A stretch of 64,000 nucleotides of DNA from Tomocerus qinae (GCA_020055645.1 CM034546.1:85560001-85624000); one strand, 5' to 3'; shown: positions 1-11,087, numbered from the stretch's first letter. The notes: generated by a model not told the origin, from the sequence alone. Made by a program: numbers and translations.

Positions 1-703
1 AAATGCGAAATAGATTTATTTCCGTCCTCTAATAGTTATTTTTCGGTTTTATTTGCAGGAAACGCAATTGAAATTTTTAAGGTTCAGGGGTGGTTCAAAA
101 TACGGGGAAATTCAATGAGGGGCAGGTAATGGGGAAGTATCTATAGCTACGATTTAAAATACACAGAGTTATAGAAGTTTACTCTATATGACAATACAGC
201 AGAATGAATAGGGCATAAAAGTGACGATTTTTTTGGGAAACTTGTATTTTTACCTCTGGTTACGAGATATTAATCAAAATTGCAATAACTCGCAAACGAA
301 GGAAAAAGGTAGAAATCTAAGTCCAAGCTGCTATAAATTGACATTTTCTGCGTTTCTAGAGACCAACTTCGTCTTTTTAGGACCAATATTCTGGGTCTAG
401 AACCAAGTTTCCCAAAAAAAGTTAAGAGCGAATATGATAGTCAAGCCCAATCGTCATTAGAAATCATACCTACCTCTTAATGCCCATTTTCTACTTTGAC
501 TATCAAAATGAACCAAAGTGAGCGCGCGGTATCTCAGCAACCAATGGACCTATTAACCCCAAAATCAATAGGGATCGTCAGTGGTTCATAGGCATTGTTT
601 CTGCCAAGTTTGGTCAATATCCGTCATTGCATTCGAACGTTATCGTGGGTACGGACGAACGGACGGACGAACTATGCGGTTCTATAAGCTCGTCAGGCGA
701 GCT
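1..703 (+). repeat. Fragment of interspersed repeat family M1 (GCTCGCCTGA-ended, MITE-like)
   Basis: The segments 1-80 and 477-703 match, in the same order, the internal and right-hand part of a family I call M1. Its best copy is at about 52889-53767. Shared landmarks are the gagcgcgcg/atctcagcaa block, a 'ccataggcattg' block, an (acgg)n run and the end 'tcaggcgagct'. The 5' half lies outside the window, and a TTAA-flanked element (81-476) interrupts the copy. No coding capacity was seen. Confidence 0.7.
81..476 (+). mobile_element. TTAA-flanked non-autonomous element (family T3), copy 1
   Basis: The sequence starting 'ggttcaggggtggttc' is flanked by TTAA at 77-80 and 477-480 and splits an M1 repeat exactly. 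A second copy begins after a TTAA at 32601-32604. Inside is a palindromic module bounded by 'gggaaactt' and 'aagtttccc' (about 235-413). TTAA duplication is typical of piggyBac and Kolobok superfamilies, but no matching terminal inverted repeat was found, so the superfamily is open. Confidence 0.6.
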
Positions 704-1091
704 GATGACAAATTTTTATTCCCCACGGGGCACGTGTTATCATTGTTCTAGTAGTCCTCTGCAACTGTGAAAGACGAGTCTGGGATTCCGCGACTCGTTT
801 CACACTTGCCTATCCCAAAATAAGTCCTCTCGCTTGCCCATAACTGACCCGGATAAGAGTCTCACTTCCTTTTTTCGTCACGCATAAAGGAAGATGTAAA
901 TACTGATGTTGCCCCTGGTGAGGGGATTTTGAATTTTATTAGTAACTGAATAGTCCTTCTTGGCGTGAAGTCAAAGGGACGCTCAAAACCTAGCCTTTAT
1001 AATATACTCGACGTTTGGAGAATATTATTCCTTACTGCTATCTGTAACTATTATGTATTTCTTCTTCCTAACATCTGCATTTGTACCGTAG
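704..1091. other. Non-coding, probable intron of the SLC17-like gene
   Basis: No gene was recognised. The stretch contains 'agtcctct' motifs (748-830) that recur much more densely at 1625-1945. A pyrimidine-rich tract ending in TAG just before 1092 is the likely splice acceptor of the following exon. Confidence 0.4.
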
Positions 1092-1329
1092 CTAATGGAG
1101 CAAGTTTTGCTGGTTTCGGAGTCAACCATGTCGATATTGCTGCCAATCATGCTGGACTTCTTATGGGTAAGTGAAGGCTGACGTTGATGTCTCATTCAAA
1201 TAATTATACGAACAATTTAAACAATTCATTGTAATTATTATTACTCCGTCAACAGGAATCACCAACACTGTAGCTAATGTTTCCGGCATTATTGCTCCCT
1301 ATGTGGCAGGCCTTCTCATTAATGGCAAT
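1092..1329 (+). CDS. SLC17-like exons n-2 and n-1
   Basis: Exon 1092-1166 encodes 24 complete codons plus a split Gly codon. After an 89-bp intron (gtaagt...caacag) exon 1256-1329 continues and ends at the donor 'gtaaga' (1330). Without splicing, a TAA would appear at 1339, which supports the donor. The acceptor before 1092 is less certain because the reading frame stays open upstream to 965. Confidence 0.8.
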
Positions 1330-4300
1330 GTAAGACAATAATATTATCAATAGGCAACTGCGTATACAGAACAGAATTTCGGGGAGGGCTAAAATTTGAT
1401 TTATGCATTTCCATCATGTTAAGGCTGCCTCGATGATAATGTGTGTACTGTGTTGTTGTCGGGTGATGTTTTTATTTTTTTTTATTTAACGTTTGGATCG
1501 CTTTAGCGGCAGATATTACAAAAAATTCCAAATTGTCATTAATTTCGAAAAAATTTCTTTTTTAAAAATGGCCAAAAAATTTTCTTAAGGTTTTTTTTTA
1601 AATCTTACGACTCTCAGTTCAGTCCAGTGTGGGCTTGAGCTCATCTGGAGTCCTCCGCTAGTCCTCTGAACCCAAGTGAGAGGACTACCTAGTGGGAAAG
1701 ACTCGTCCTTATTTTTACATCAATAAAGAAATCCTCCCATAACTCCTCTCAATCACGTGACCATTTAAAAAGTGCTCTCAAAGTCCTCCCAATCTCAGAC
1801 ACACGAAATAAAGTCCTTCCATAAATCCTCCTCTATTCACATGACTGTTAATTAAGTCCTCCCAAAGTCCTCCGAAATTCACAATAGGTTTAAGTCCTCC
1901 AACACTCAAACATACGGGAGATAAGTCCTCCCTAATAAAAGTCCTGTCAACTGGTCTGACTACCACTGTATATAGCCACAATGTGATTTTTGGGGAAAGG
2001 CCTCACGTTTGGCCAACATCTCAATCTTTTCAATTTCATAAGAGCTGCTTTCGCCTTACCACTTTTAACATTACAATTTCCAAGTCAGTCCACTATCCAA
2101 ATGATCACCTAGGTACCGAACGTTATTGACAAATGAAATATTTTACTTCTTTAACTAAGGTTTCATGTGTGGGTTTTTTATGTCGTGTATGAAATATGAT
2201 GATTTCTATTTTGTCAGGGTGGATAGAAAGATTCCGGTGACTGCACCAATTTTTGATTATATTGAGGGTTTTTGGCCCCAAGGTTCTTATTGTAGCTTCA
2301 TCAATGCCAACTTGAGAAATACCAAGATCATCCGCATATGCTTGCCTGTAAATAGAGCTGACGTTGGAGAGCTTCTCCAATAGTTCCTGAATCACTAAAT
2401 TCCATATTAGGGGCGTTAGTACCCCCACTTGAGGGCATCCTCGTTCAACACTGAGTTCCGCTTCCAACAGTTACATATATGGTGCGATCCCTTAACATTC
2501 GTTCTACCCAACGAATGCAGGTTATATTTATTAGGATCGAAGCTTTGCTTAGTATCCTTATGAATTTGTCGCTGTCACTCTGCTGATCGTCCGATCGTCC
2601 ACTATTGGTATTAGTACGTATATCTTTGTAACGACATAACTTATTTCAAATCTGTTTTTTGCATATGGTAGCAAATGTATTCAGGAGCAACTAGTTATCA
2701 TTAGAATTCAAATTTGAGCATCCCCTGGTTTGTGGAAATTATATAAATACAGAAGGTGAGGCAGACAGTAATAGTACGGCAGGTGAGACAGACAACGTAG
2801 TAGCATAGAGGACTGTGGATGAGCTGAGGTATCTAAGAGACTACACACCGCGCTGGTATTAACATGCTCTGAAACTGCGGGAGACAAATGCAATATAAAA
2901 TAGCTACTCTTTAGTGCAACGATTAGTTGAATACAATTTTCGTTTCATTGCAACAATATTGTCACTGTATTGTAACCCAAAAGTGAAAATTGGCTAAAGA
3001 AGAGGATTTTTGTCCATTGTGATTAGTTAAATACAGTTTGAAACATTTTATCGTAAAAATTGTCAAAATATAAGAGTTTGAAACATTTTAACGTGAAAAT
3101 TGTCAAAATATAATGGAAATGGTTGTCCATCTTCACTTCATTATAAATACACGTGTGGGATTCATCAGTGGTGAGTGCAGTTAACTACAATTATCACAAA
3201 TCACTATTTAGGTATTGTTTAAATCACAATACTACGTTCAATTTGTATTTCAATCCAAAAAATTATTAATCTGCTATAATCCTAATCGTGACACTCGATT
3301 TTTTCCAGCTTTACAGTCACCTGGTGCGGAATTGATTGGGTTGTGATTAGTTAAATACAGTTTGAAACATTTTATCGTAAAAATTATCAAAATATAATGG
3401 AAATGGTCGTCCATCGTCACTTCATTATAAATACACGTGAGATTCATCAGTGGTGAGTGCAGTTAATTACCATTATCATAAATCACTATTTAGGTATTGT
3501 TTAAATGACAATACTATATTCAATTTGTATTGCAATCCAAAAAATTATTAGTCGGGTATAATCCTAATCGTAATACTCGATTCTTTCCAGCCTTACAGTC
3601 ACCTGGTGCGGAATTGATTGCGTTCTGCATGTTGACACTCACACGGTGAAGAATAGGCGTTCATTATTTGGAATAAAAATTTTATCGTGGAATCTACAGT
3701 GGAATCTACAAGATATTACTATTTAGGTATTGTTTAAGTCACGTTACTATATTGAATTTGTATTTCCAGCTGACATGCCGAATGCATTACTATCATTTTA
3801 AATGGTATATTCCATTCTTTCCAGCTTTACTTTATCGTGGAATCTACAAAATCGAGTTCTGCATATTGACACTCACATGGTGAAGAATAAACGTTCGTTA
3901 TAGTCACCTGGTGCAGAATTGATTGAGTTCTGCATATTGACACTCACGTGGTGAAGAATAGACGGTTGTTATAGTCACCTGGTGCGGAATTGATTGAGTT
4001 CTGCATGTTGACACTCACATGGTGAATAATAGACGTTCATTAATTGGAATAAATCTTTTACCGTGGAATCTACAAAATCGACAAGATTGTCACAGATATC
4101 ATTATTTAGCTTGGTGTTAATTGACTCCTGAAGGGTGGATATTCATGACTACCAGCAGTTTGATCTGGGACAGGAATGGGATTCCGGATTGGGACTAATT
4201 CAAAAGAAAGTCCCATATAAAATTTCAAACTATTTTATAGGACTTTTTCTACAGAACCCAGCTGATACGGGCAGGGAAAGGGGGAGGAAGGGGCCGGAAT

Positions 4301-7300
4301 CTGTCTATTTGCCTTGATTCTAAGGATAACTGATTATGGCTGAATACATCTGCTACCATATGCAAAAAGCAGATTTAAAACAAGTTATGTCGTTCCAAAA
4401 ATATGCGTGCATTTTATTATCGAAGGACAACCAGGCCATAAGAATTCGTTTTTTAAATCTCCCACTTCGATCCTGCGTATACGCCTGTTGCCAACAGTTT
4501 ATTTTCTGTTTTTTCAGAGCCGAATGAATCGTTTTGAAAATGGTATGACTGAAGGCTTATTCGATATCTAGGAAAAATACCGATAGCCATTTGATTACTC
4601 TTAAACGCAGATTTAGTTCGAGCAATATATTGATGAAGAGCAGCGTCCGTGGAAATACCACGTAAATATGGAAACTGTTCTGCATCTTTCATTTTGTTTT
4701 CAAGCTCTGGAGTTTTGATACTCCAGTCAATAAGACTGTCAAATATTTTCATACAAGTAGATATAAGGGATATTGGTCGCAACGAGTTAGCTTTTTGATA
4801 CCTACTCTTGGCTGGCTTTGGTATGAAGATAACTTTAGTTTGTCGCCATGCTTTCGGAATACATCAAAAGTCAAAAATAGCTTTCAGAATTTTACACGGA
4901 TGAGGAGCTAATTCTCTCCTCTAACTGGCATGACGCCGTCACAACTACCATGGGTTCGGGTCGCATTAAAATAATTTTTAGGGGCTCGGGTTGATAAAAT
5001 ATTTTTAAGTGCGGGCTACATTAAAATGGTGCTGACCTCGGGTGTCCGTAGAAGCCTGTGAGTTCATTAACCTTTTCGACACCATATCCTTCGATGTATT
5101 TCAAATATTTTAAAGATCCTTCTATCATTTTTGAATGTTTTCAATTCTTAAATCTTTTCAGAATGTTTTCGAGATTCTTCGCTCATTTTCGAATATTTTT
5201 AATTCTTCAATCATTTTCGAATATTTCCGAGTCTTCGATCAGGTTTAAATGTTGTCGAGATTCTTCGATCATTTTCAAATATTTTCGAGATTCCACGATC
5301 TTTTTCAAATATTTTCGAAATTCTTTAATAATTTTTGAATTTTATCAGGGTTTTTTGATCATTTTTGGGTATTCTTCAATAAATATGGAAAAAAAATATG
5401 CTTGCATGTGTGTAAATTTAAATCGTAGCAATAAGGGGTTTGTGTTGGTTGAAATTAGGCATTGGTTGCATTAAGGTTGGTGGATATGGTAACACTTGTT
5501 TGAAATATCACCCAAAACCACTTATAAGGGAAACGAACAGGAATCTCCATACCATAAAGTTAAAATCTATAAAATCGATGTTTACCCCTCTTTTGATCCC
5601 CATAAGTGGTTTGGGGTGATATTTCAAACAATAAATTAACCTAGTACTAGTGGCAGAGTGTGTTACCTACCACATCCACCAACCTTAGGTTGCACAAATA
5701 CCTATCAATGTTATTGTTTCAATTAGGTTAGGACCCTCGAAAGCGGGTCCTGGTATGCCTGTGTATTTTATGGCGCGATTTTAAAAATGTAAAAATGTAA
5801 AATTTTAAAAAATGTAAAAACGATTAAAAATTTAATGATTTGTGTTAATCGTTAAACTGAAAATTTTAAAAACTTTATTGTAAAAATTTCTTTTAATTTT
5901 TCTATTAAATGTTTGTTAAGTTTTATTACAAATTTCATGCACCCTGTTTGTAGGTCTGGTAACCTTGTTAGTAAAATTTTTACAAATAATAAATATCCGT
6001 TATATATTTCTGGAAATGTAGGTAGCACATCTAAGAAAATGCTGCTTGTTTCTTAAATAATTATTGACGTCATTTTAGGTGGTGACACATTAACATGAAA
6101 TCTAGCAGTAAAAACATTTTTCAACTCTATGCTGTCTTCAACTGGCTACTCCCATTCTCCTCAACTCACAAAATTTTTTTTTAATAAATTTCACGCAATC
6201 TTAATCTCCACATTAATAGTGTCAACATAGGGTTTTACAGTTTCTATAAGTGCCAACATATTGTTTTAATACTTCTAGAAGTGTCAGCATAGTGTTTTAC
6301 TACTTCAGAAGTGTCAACAAAGGGTTTTACTACTTCTAGAAGTGTCAACAGAGGGTCTTACTACTTCTAGAAGTGTCAACATAGGGTCTTACTACTTCTA
6401 GAAGTGTCATCCATCATAGGGTTTTACTACTTCTAGAAGTGGCAATGACAACATATGGAAAATGGGGGTGGACATACACATATACAATCTTAATATATAG
6501 TATAGATAAATGGTATTAAAAGGTGTTGAAAATAAGTTTTATCTTCTTCCATTGCGTTGTGACCTCAATATTTCAAGTTGAAACTGAGATTTAAAATGCT
6601 AAAATTATTGACAAGTCTAAGTGGACTGAAGAAAGTAGTTTTGAAATATTTTATCGTATCTTGTTTTTTTACACCAACATTTTATCGTAACTACAATACT
6701 TATTGTAGCTTGTCCAATTGCCATTTTCTACAACTACATGAATAGATATAGTCAGGACAATTTGGATTGAAAATAACTACATCCATTCTTGCATTTTATC
6801 CCATCTTCGTACTATACAACTACGTCTATTATTGTATTTTGCCATCAGAATCCGTTGCCTAATACAAAACGAAAAGTGACGAAAAGGTTAAGTAAATATA
6901 TATCTATATATTGTCAATGTATATTTATATATTTTTGCGATACAACATATTTTTGACGTGATTTTGAAGATGAATTAATGATTCATCCATGTTTGAAGTT
7001 TAGCTACCATCAGCAGTTTCTAATAGATCTAATATCCTGCTTCTGTCTTTTTGAGTCCCTTTTTGTTTTTCACCGAGTGCTGTTAAAAAGCAATCGAATG
7101 TTTCTTAACTCTGCTTTTGATTCTAAGGTTCTGTTAGATTTGTATGTCCTAAGACCCACCTTTAATTTTTTCATAAGGTTGGTCAGATCGTTATTCCACC
7201 AAGAAGAAAGTTTGCCACCACTCCAATAGTCTTCAGTGGGCAGGCTTTACGAAAGGCGTCAATGATAATTTTATTGATCCAATTGACTTGTTTATCAAGT

Positions 7301-10300
7301 TGGCCAACTGTTGTTATGGTTGTACAAGGTATATTTGTTTTGCTTTTCTTGACTGTCCTGCTATGCAAGACAGTCCGCTTTTTTGGATTTCTAAATTGAA
7401 CTGGCAAAGGAGGCATAATATTCAAATCATATGAAATATACATATGAGCCGAGAGTGTGATATCCGTTTCAACTCTCCAGTTGGGGATATAATGTGACCT
7501 TCTATGGGAATTTAGACCATCCGCCGAATTTTATAAAAATTTGTTAGCCTTATCAAAAAAAGCCTGAAAAACCTTTTTTAAAAAAATTCGAATTTTTTAT
7601 GCCATTCCTTCTATTTTAATGAGCATATCAAATAAAAGCATTTCAGATAGACATTCATTATTACTAAACCACTTCAATGTGATGAATCACCCGAAATCCA
7701 CAAAAATTACAACTGATCATGCTACAGACTTAGCAGACAAAGACTGCAAAAGTCAGAATTAAAAATTGATACTGACCCATACGGGGGAAAATGGGAAACT
7801 CAAATATGTAGATACACTGAAACCCCGCTATATAGGGGGTTTATCCCCATATCGGGAAAATGTAAATATTGGATTTGAATATTGGTATTAATCCTTACGG
7901 GGTAAAAGAAAAATGGGGAACTTAAATATGCACACCACAATAGTGGTAAACTAATAGCCCGCTATATAGGGGTTGACCCCCATATCGGGGGTATGTAAAT
8001 ATTGGATTTGGATATTGGTATTAATCCCTTCGGAGTAAAAGAATATGGCGAATTTAAACACGGACACCATAATAGTGAAAAACTAATACCCCGCTATATA
8101 GGGGGTAGACCCCCATATTGGGGGTATGTAAATTTTGGATTTGGATATTGGTAGTAATCCCTACAGAGTAAAAGAATATGGCGAATTTAAAAACGGACAC
8201 CACAATAGTGATAAACTAATACCCTGCTATATAGAGTTGACCCCCATATTGGGGGCATATAAATATTGGATTTTGCCATTGGTATTAATTCCTGCGGGGT
8301 AAAAGAATATGGCGAATTTAAACACGGACACCACAATAGTGATAAACTAATACCCCGCTATAAGGGGGGTTGACCGCCATATCAGGGGTATGTAAATATT
8401 TGATTAGGATGTTGGTATTAATCCCTACTGGGTAAAAAAATAAGGCAAATTTAAACATGGACACCATTAATTTAATAAACTGATACCCCGCTATATAGGA
8501 GTATGACCCCCATAACGGGGAAATGTAAATATTGGGATTTTGGTAATGGTATTAATCCCTTCAGGATAAAATAGGAGACATTAAATACGAACACAATGGA
8601 CATTTCCTTGATGTAGGGGTAAACCCTCTATATGACAGGGTATTAGTTTCACATTATAGCGGCGTCCATATTTGAGTTCACCGTATTTTTTTACCCCATA
8701 GGGATTAATGACAATATCCAAATTCAATATTTACATTTCCCCGATATGGGGGTAAACCCCCTATATGGCGGGGTATTAGTTTCACACTATAGCGGCGTCC
8801 ATATTTGAGTTCACCGTATTTGTTTACCCCAATGGGGTTAATGACAATATCCAAATCCAATATTTACATTCCCCCGATATAGGGTTAAACCTCCTATATA
8901 TGGGGGTTTTAGTTTGACACTGTAGCGGGGTCCATGTTTAAATTCCACATATTTTTTTACTCCGTGGGGATGAATAACAAAATTTAATTTGGCCGATTTC
9001 AAATTACTCATAAATTTTGGTTATTATTGGCTGTTGGGTGAAATGTGTATTTGTTTGTGATAAATAATATGAAAGGTTAAATTGAGTAGGCTCGCTTCAT
9101 CTTGGCTTTTCTCAATAAGTGGTTTGGTAGCGGATGGTACATTATCCCTTAGACAGTCTCATATTGGTAAAGACGGCCAGAGCAAACTGTGATGTCCAAA
9201 ACCTCTTCTCTGCCCATACCATCACGAAAATTGGGTTTGTGACCTTGATTGAGTATTTCAAGGTTAGATCCTACTATGAAGTCAAGTAGACCCTCGTCTC
9301 GTTCATTCGTATTTATGCTACCCCAAACCGTATTGTGGGCATTGACATCCCCAGCAAAAAGTATGAGCAATGAATTTTGGGTGCAAAAGTTAACCAATTT
9401 ATCAATTTCTTTTGAAATTTTCGTTATCTTGTAGATATATTGATTTTGCTTGTATTACAACAATCTCTCCATCATCAATTTTAATTTTTGTGGCAACCAA
9501 ATCTCTACTCCAAAAGGGGCAAAGACGCCAGCCTTTTAAATCATTAGATGAAACAATGCATGATCTTGGATTTTTAGGGCCGTCAATGGCATGTACTTTG
9601 CCTTTTCGTGAAAGGCCTACAACTTTTCCCTTATATGCATATGGTTCCTGAATAAAAATGACAAAATTATTGCCTAGTTGACGGTTCTGACCAAGGCATG
9701 CAAAGGCTGCCTTACAGTGCTGCAAATTGATCTGTAAAAATTGTAGTTTGAAATTTGCAATATTATTAGCAATTGCCGCCGCACTACTTTGAATGGCCGG
9801 CGTATGGTGTTGTGTTATGCTACATTGAATGAAAAATTAATTTTCCGCTACCATCTCATTGTTTCTTTCTTACGGCGGGTGGCTTTGATGAAGTTTTTGG
9901 AATAAAAATGGATTTTTGTTTAAATGCAAATAGAAAGCACTAATGTAATGATTTTTAGAACAATAAAAAATGACGGAAATAAATGCCCAGTTATTGCAAA
10001 CGTTGAGATTAAATGACGGTTCTGAGTGACAACAGGTTTGTTTAAATGGTTAGAAAATATTGTAGTTTTAGAATTATTTTTTAATGAGTATATTGAATTT
10101 GAGTCAAGAAAAATGTCAATGTAAGAAGATGAAAAGATGTGGTGAAACACAGATCATAATATAGTGCAGACACGACATACACTTTGTGTAAATATATCGA
10201 GTGCACAGCTTCAATAGTATACGTATAGCTATGTCGAAAATTGATATTTGGAAAATTAGATGAAAAGGTATAGTGGGACAAAAACTTCGACTTTGTTTGA

Positions 10301-11006
10301 AGAGATCCATTTTAATATACTTTCCACCAGTTTCCTGTAAGTTTTCAAAAGGGTTGGTAAAAACAATTAAAATAAGTGGAATTAAGCCCGTAAATTCAAC
10401 AAAAATACCATCCCGCTGCAACGAGCGCAGGAGAATGATCATAAGTGTTAGTAATAACCATTCGTGCCATTTAGTATAGTAAGTATGTTGCTTTATAGTA
10501 GAATGCTTTAAATCAGACCCGTGGCATTTCTTTGTAAATCATGTGAAACGCGAATTTCGTTTTTGTTTCACGAAGCAATGGGATAAACTTTGGATTTGAT
10601 TTAGTATTTAGCAAATATAAATTCAATGGTAAAATTATACAGTTGCCAAGAGATATCTTCAATAAAAGTTTGAAGATTTCTATAAACCTTTCAATATTCG
10701 CTTATGGAAATTCTGTCTCCCACGCGTCTAAATTTTTTCCCTTACATAGCTTTGATGTTATTTTGGTTTATCTAGGAAACTCTGGCTCGTTGGCAAATAA
10801 TTTTCTTTATAGCAGCGGCTATATATTTCGTGGACACAATAATCTACTTGCTATTTGCATCCAGCACAGAGCAAAGCTGGAATCGGCCAGAAATGGAGTC
10901 TCCTCTTCATAGATCCTTGTCAGATTCTCAATTGGACCAGAATTCAACACGAAATTCTGTTAAAAGAGACGAAGGCAGCATTGAAAACAATGTAACGGCT
11001 CCTTAG
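1092..11006 (+). CDS. SLC17-family anion/phosphate transporter (MFS), last three exons
   Basis: Three exons join in frame: 1092-1166, 1256-1329 and 10776-11006. The first two encode the SLC17 motif around GFGVNHVDIA...LLMGITNT followed by IIAPYVAGLL. The third supplies ETLARWQIIFFIAAAIY and a Ser/Asn-rich cytosolic tail ending in a stop. In SLC17 proteins (sialin, VGLUTs, insect 'inorganic phosphate cotransporters') these blocks are the loop and helices of the C-terminal MFS half and occur in exactly this order. Splice phases agree: GT at 1167 and AG at 1254-1255 (89-bp intron, phase 1), GT at 1330 and AG at 10774-10775 (phase 0). The N-terminal exons should lie left of the window. One change is notable: the usual Pro of 'DIAP' is Ala. 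The ~9.4-kb last intron holds the nested LINE and DNA elements. An AATAAA follows the stop by about 75 bp. The gene is probably functional; a pseudogene is not excluded. Confidence 0.85.
1330..1944. repeat. Intron start with degenerate 'aagtcctccca' repeats
   Basis: From about 1625 to 1945 the motif aagtcctccca and close variants recur at irregular 25-45 bp spacing. This is a decayed minisatellite that also shows up at 748-830. It abuts the 3' break of the antisense LINE and probably replaced its RNase H part. Nothing coding was seen. Confidence 0.5.
1945..2600 (-). pseudogene. LINE RT C-terminal fragment (YADD box)
   Basis: The main open frame is 2467-2123. It contains GCPQVGVLTPLIWNL (RT motif 4 region), the catalytic AYADDLG and a 'NLSIHPDKIEIIIF' motif. 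Upstream in another frame is WVERMLRDRTIYV. Downstream in a third frame are YLGDHLDSGLTWK and KITLWLYTVVVRP, matching the thumb/connection of Jockey-type polymerases. At least two frameshifts are present. The RNase H domain expected next is missing. Confidence 0.8.
2608..4449. repeat. Insert between RT halves, with ~320-bp repeated units
   Basis: A block from about 3021 (gattagttaaatacag) is repeated from about 3345, and each block ends in 'agtcacctggtgcggaattg'. That terminal motif plus 'ttctgcatgttgacactcac' then recurs three more times (3600-4020). The structure suggests a transposable element with degraded direct repeats. No ORF of note was found, and no target duplication was identified. 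Confidence 0.5.
4450..4935 (-). pseudogene. LINE RT N-terminal fragment
   Basis: Reading the minus strand from about 4930: IPKAWRQTKVIFIPKP, then SLRPISLISTCMKIFDSLID, then FPYLRGISTDAALHQYI and a frame change into a (L)DIE-AFSH region. These are the fingers and palm start of a Jockey/LOA-type RT (R-PISL box, G-ST--ALH box, F-DIEGAF box). An in-frame stop interrupts before CIPKAW. It joins logically with the RT fragment at 2600-1945. Confidence 0.75.
5090..5390 (+). repeat. Degenerate ~30-bp minisatellite (ttcttcgatcattttcgaat)
   Basis: About ten imperfect copies of a unit like ttcttcgatcattttcgaat-attttcgaga occur. The repeat keeps one frame open (Phe/Ile/Ser rich), but that is an artefact of period and composition, not a gene. 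Confidence 0.7.
5472..5690. repeat. Inverted repeat, ~55-bp arms (MITE-like)
   Basis: 'aaggttggtggatatggtaa' near 5473 is inverted at the right end (accacatccaccaacctt, about 5670-5688). 'tgaaatatcacccaaaaccact' is inverted near 5603-5625. The arms enclose a short spacer. It is probably a small foldback element; no target duplication could be identified. Confidence 0.6.
5693..5765 (-). repeat. 3'-UTR end fragment of a Jockey-like LINE
   Basis: The sequence (caaatacctatcaatgttatt ... aattaggttaggaccctcga-agcgggtcct) is nearly identical to 44738-44800, which lies downstream of a LINE RNase H domain on the minus strand. It is therefore read as a short minus-strand 3' end of the same family. Confidence 0.5.
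6220..6440 (+). repeat. Tandem repeat, ~38-bp unit
   Basis: About six units of 'acttctagaagtgtcaac' plus 'atagggttttact' occur. The core cttctagaag is itself palindromic. Confidence 0.8.
6985..7495 (-). pseudogene. LINE linker between endonuclease and RT
   Basis: The minus-strand frame shows NWRVETDITLSAHMYISYDL (the end-of-endonuclease 'W-V----SLSDH--I-F' motif), then a basic stretch. After FRKACPLK a frameshift leads to GGKLSSWWNNDLTNLMKKLK. The ACP...WW..L..L pattern is the standard linker of Jockey/LOA elements. It continues the endonuclease block whose last residues lie at 9149, across the 7516-9138 insert. Confidence 0.75.
7516..9138. mobile_element. TIR element carrying inverted arrays of a ~135-bp repeat
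   Basis: The ends are accatccgc (7516-7524) and gcggatggt (9130-9138). Inside, the unit around 'taccccgctatatagggggt' recurs about six times in one orientation (about 7815, 7955, 8090, 8220, 8350, 8485) and about three times inverted (about 8610, 8750, 8885). It interrupts the antisense LINE between endonuclease and linker. No ORF was found. The boundaries are inferred from the TIR and the LINE break; no clean target duplication was found. Confidence 0.55.
9140..9820 (-). pseudogene. LINE apurinic-type endonuclease domain
   Basis: The minus frame begins near 9820 (LQFLQINLQHCKAAFACLGQ) and continues with FVIFIQEPYAYKGKVVGL (catalytic QEP), GDVNAHNTVWG (the GD-N-H box) and EEVLDITVCSG. This is the EEP-type endonuclease N-terminal to the RT in Jockey/LOA-class LINEs. 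A frameshift near 9400 splits the two open frames. Confidence 0.8.
9821..10775. other. Remainder of the SLC17 last intron
   Basis: AT-rich sequence with several overlapping short open frames on both strands (for example 10116-10442 on -, 10273-10479 on +). None shows a recognisable domain. A polypyrimidine-poor acceptor 'gtttatctag' ends it. Confidence 0.45.
10776..11006 (+). CDS. SLC17-like terminal exon
   Basis: The exon opens in phase 0 with ETLARWQIIFFIAAAIYFVD, matching the SLC17 'T-E-W--VF-I-A-IY' helix. It then gives LLFASSTEQSWNRP, where family members have 'G-----Q-WN', and a hydrophilic tail with LHRSLSDSQL ending in ENNVTAP and a TAG. It fits directly after the NGN at the end of the 1256-1329 exon. 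Confidence 0.85.
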   Translation, partial: ETLARWQIIFFIAAAIYFVDTIIYLLFASSTEQSWNRPEMESPLHRSLSDSQLDQNSTRNSVKRDEGSIENNVTAP

Positions 11007-11081
11007 AAAAATGTTTTGCATTTTATATAATTTTTTAGTTACAGATTGTTTGTAATTTCGGAAAATAGGAGATACCTCATC

Positions 11082-11087
11082 AATAAA
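11082..11087 (+). promoter_or_regulatory. Candidate polyadenylation signal (AATAAA)
   Basis: A canonical AATAAA lies 76 bp after the SLC17-like stop codon, a normal position for the gene's poly(A) signal. It is a short motif in AT-rich DNA, so support is positional only. Confidence 0.4.

Larger units (their letters stand above)
4936..6984. other. Insert block: minisatellite, palindrome, LINE 3' end, tandem repeats
   Basis: This block lies between the linker and RT parts of the antisense LINE. It holds the repeats listed separately (5090-5390, 5472-5690, 5693-5765, 6220-6440). The rest (5770-6200 and 6450-6984) is AT-rich with poly-A/T runs; I see no gene there. Confidence 0.5.
1945..9820 (-). 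mobile_element. Broken antisense non-LTR LINE (Jockey/LOA-like) in the SLC17 intron
   Basis: Four minus-strand coding blocks occur in the correct LINE order: endonuclease (9820-9140), post-endonuclease linker (7495-6985), RT N-terminal part (4935-4450), RT C-terminal part and thumb (2600-1945). The blocks do not overlap in protein content and share style and decay, so I infer one element cut by three insert blocks (7516-9138, about 4936-6984, about 2608-4449). Several frameshifts and stops make it a fossil. The clade is judged from GCPQ-G-L-PLIWNL, YADDL and an R-PISL motif typical of Jockey/LOA/R1 elements; exact assignment needs a phylogeny. Confidence 0.7.

Noticed and set aside
5058..5474. 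138-codon Phe/Ser-rich frame
   Set aside because: Encoded by a degenerate ~30-bp minisatellite; no domain.
10116..10479. Overlapping frames on both strands, considered as a possible receptor exon
   Set aside because: No chemoreceptor C-terminal signature and no splice structure; it falls inside the SLC17 intron.
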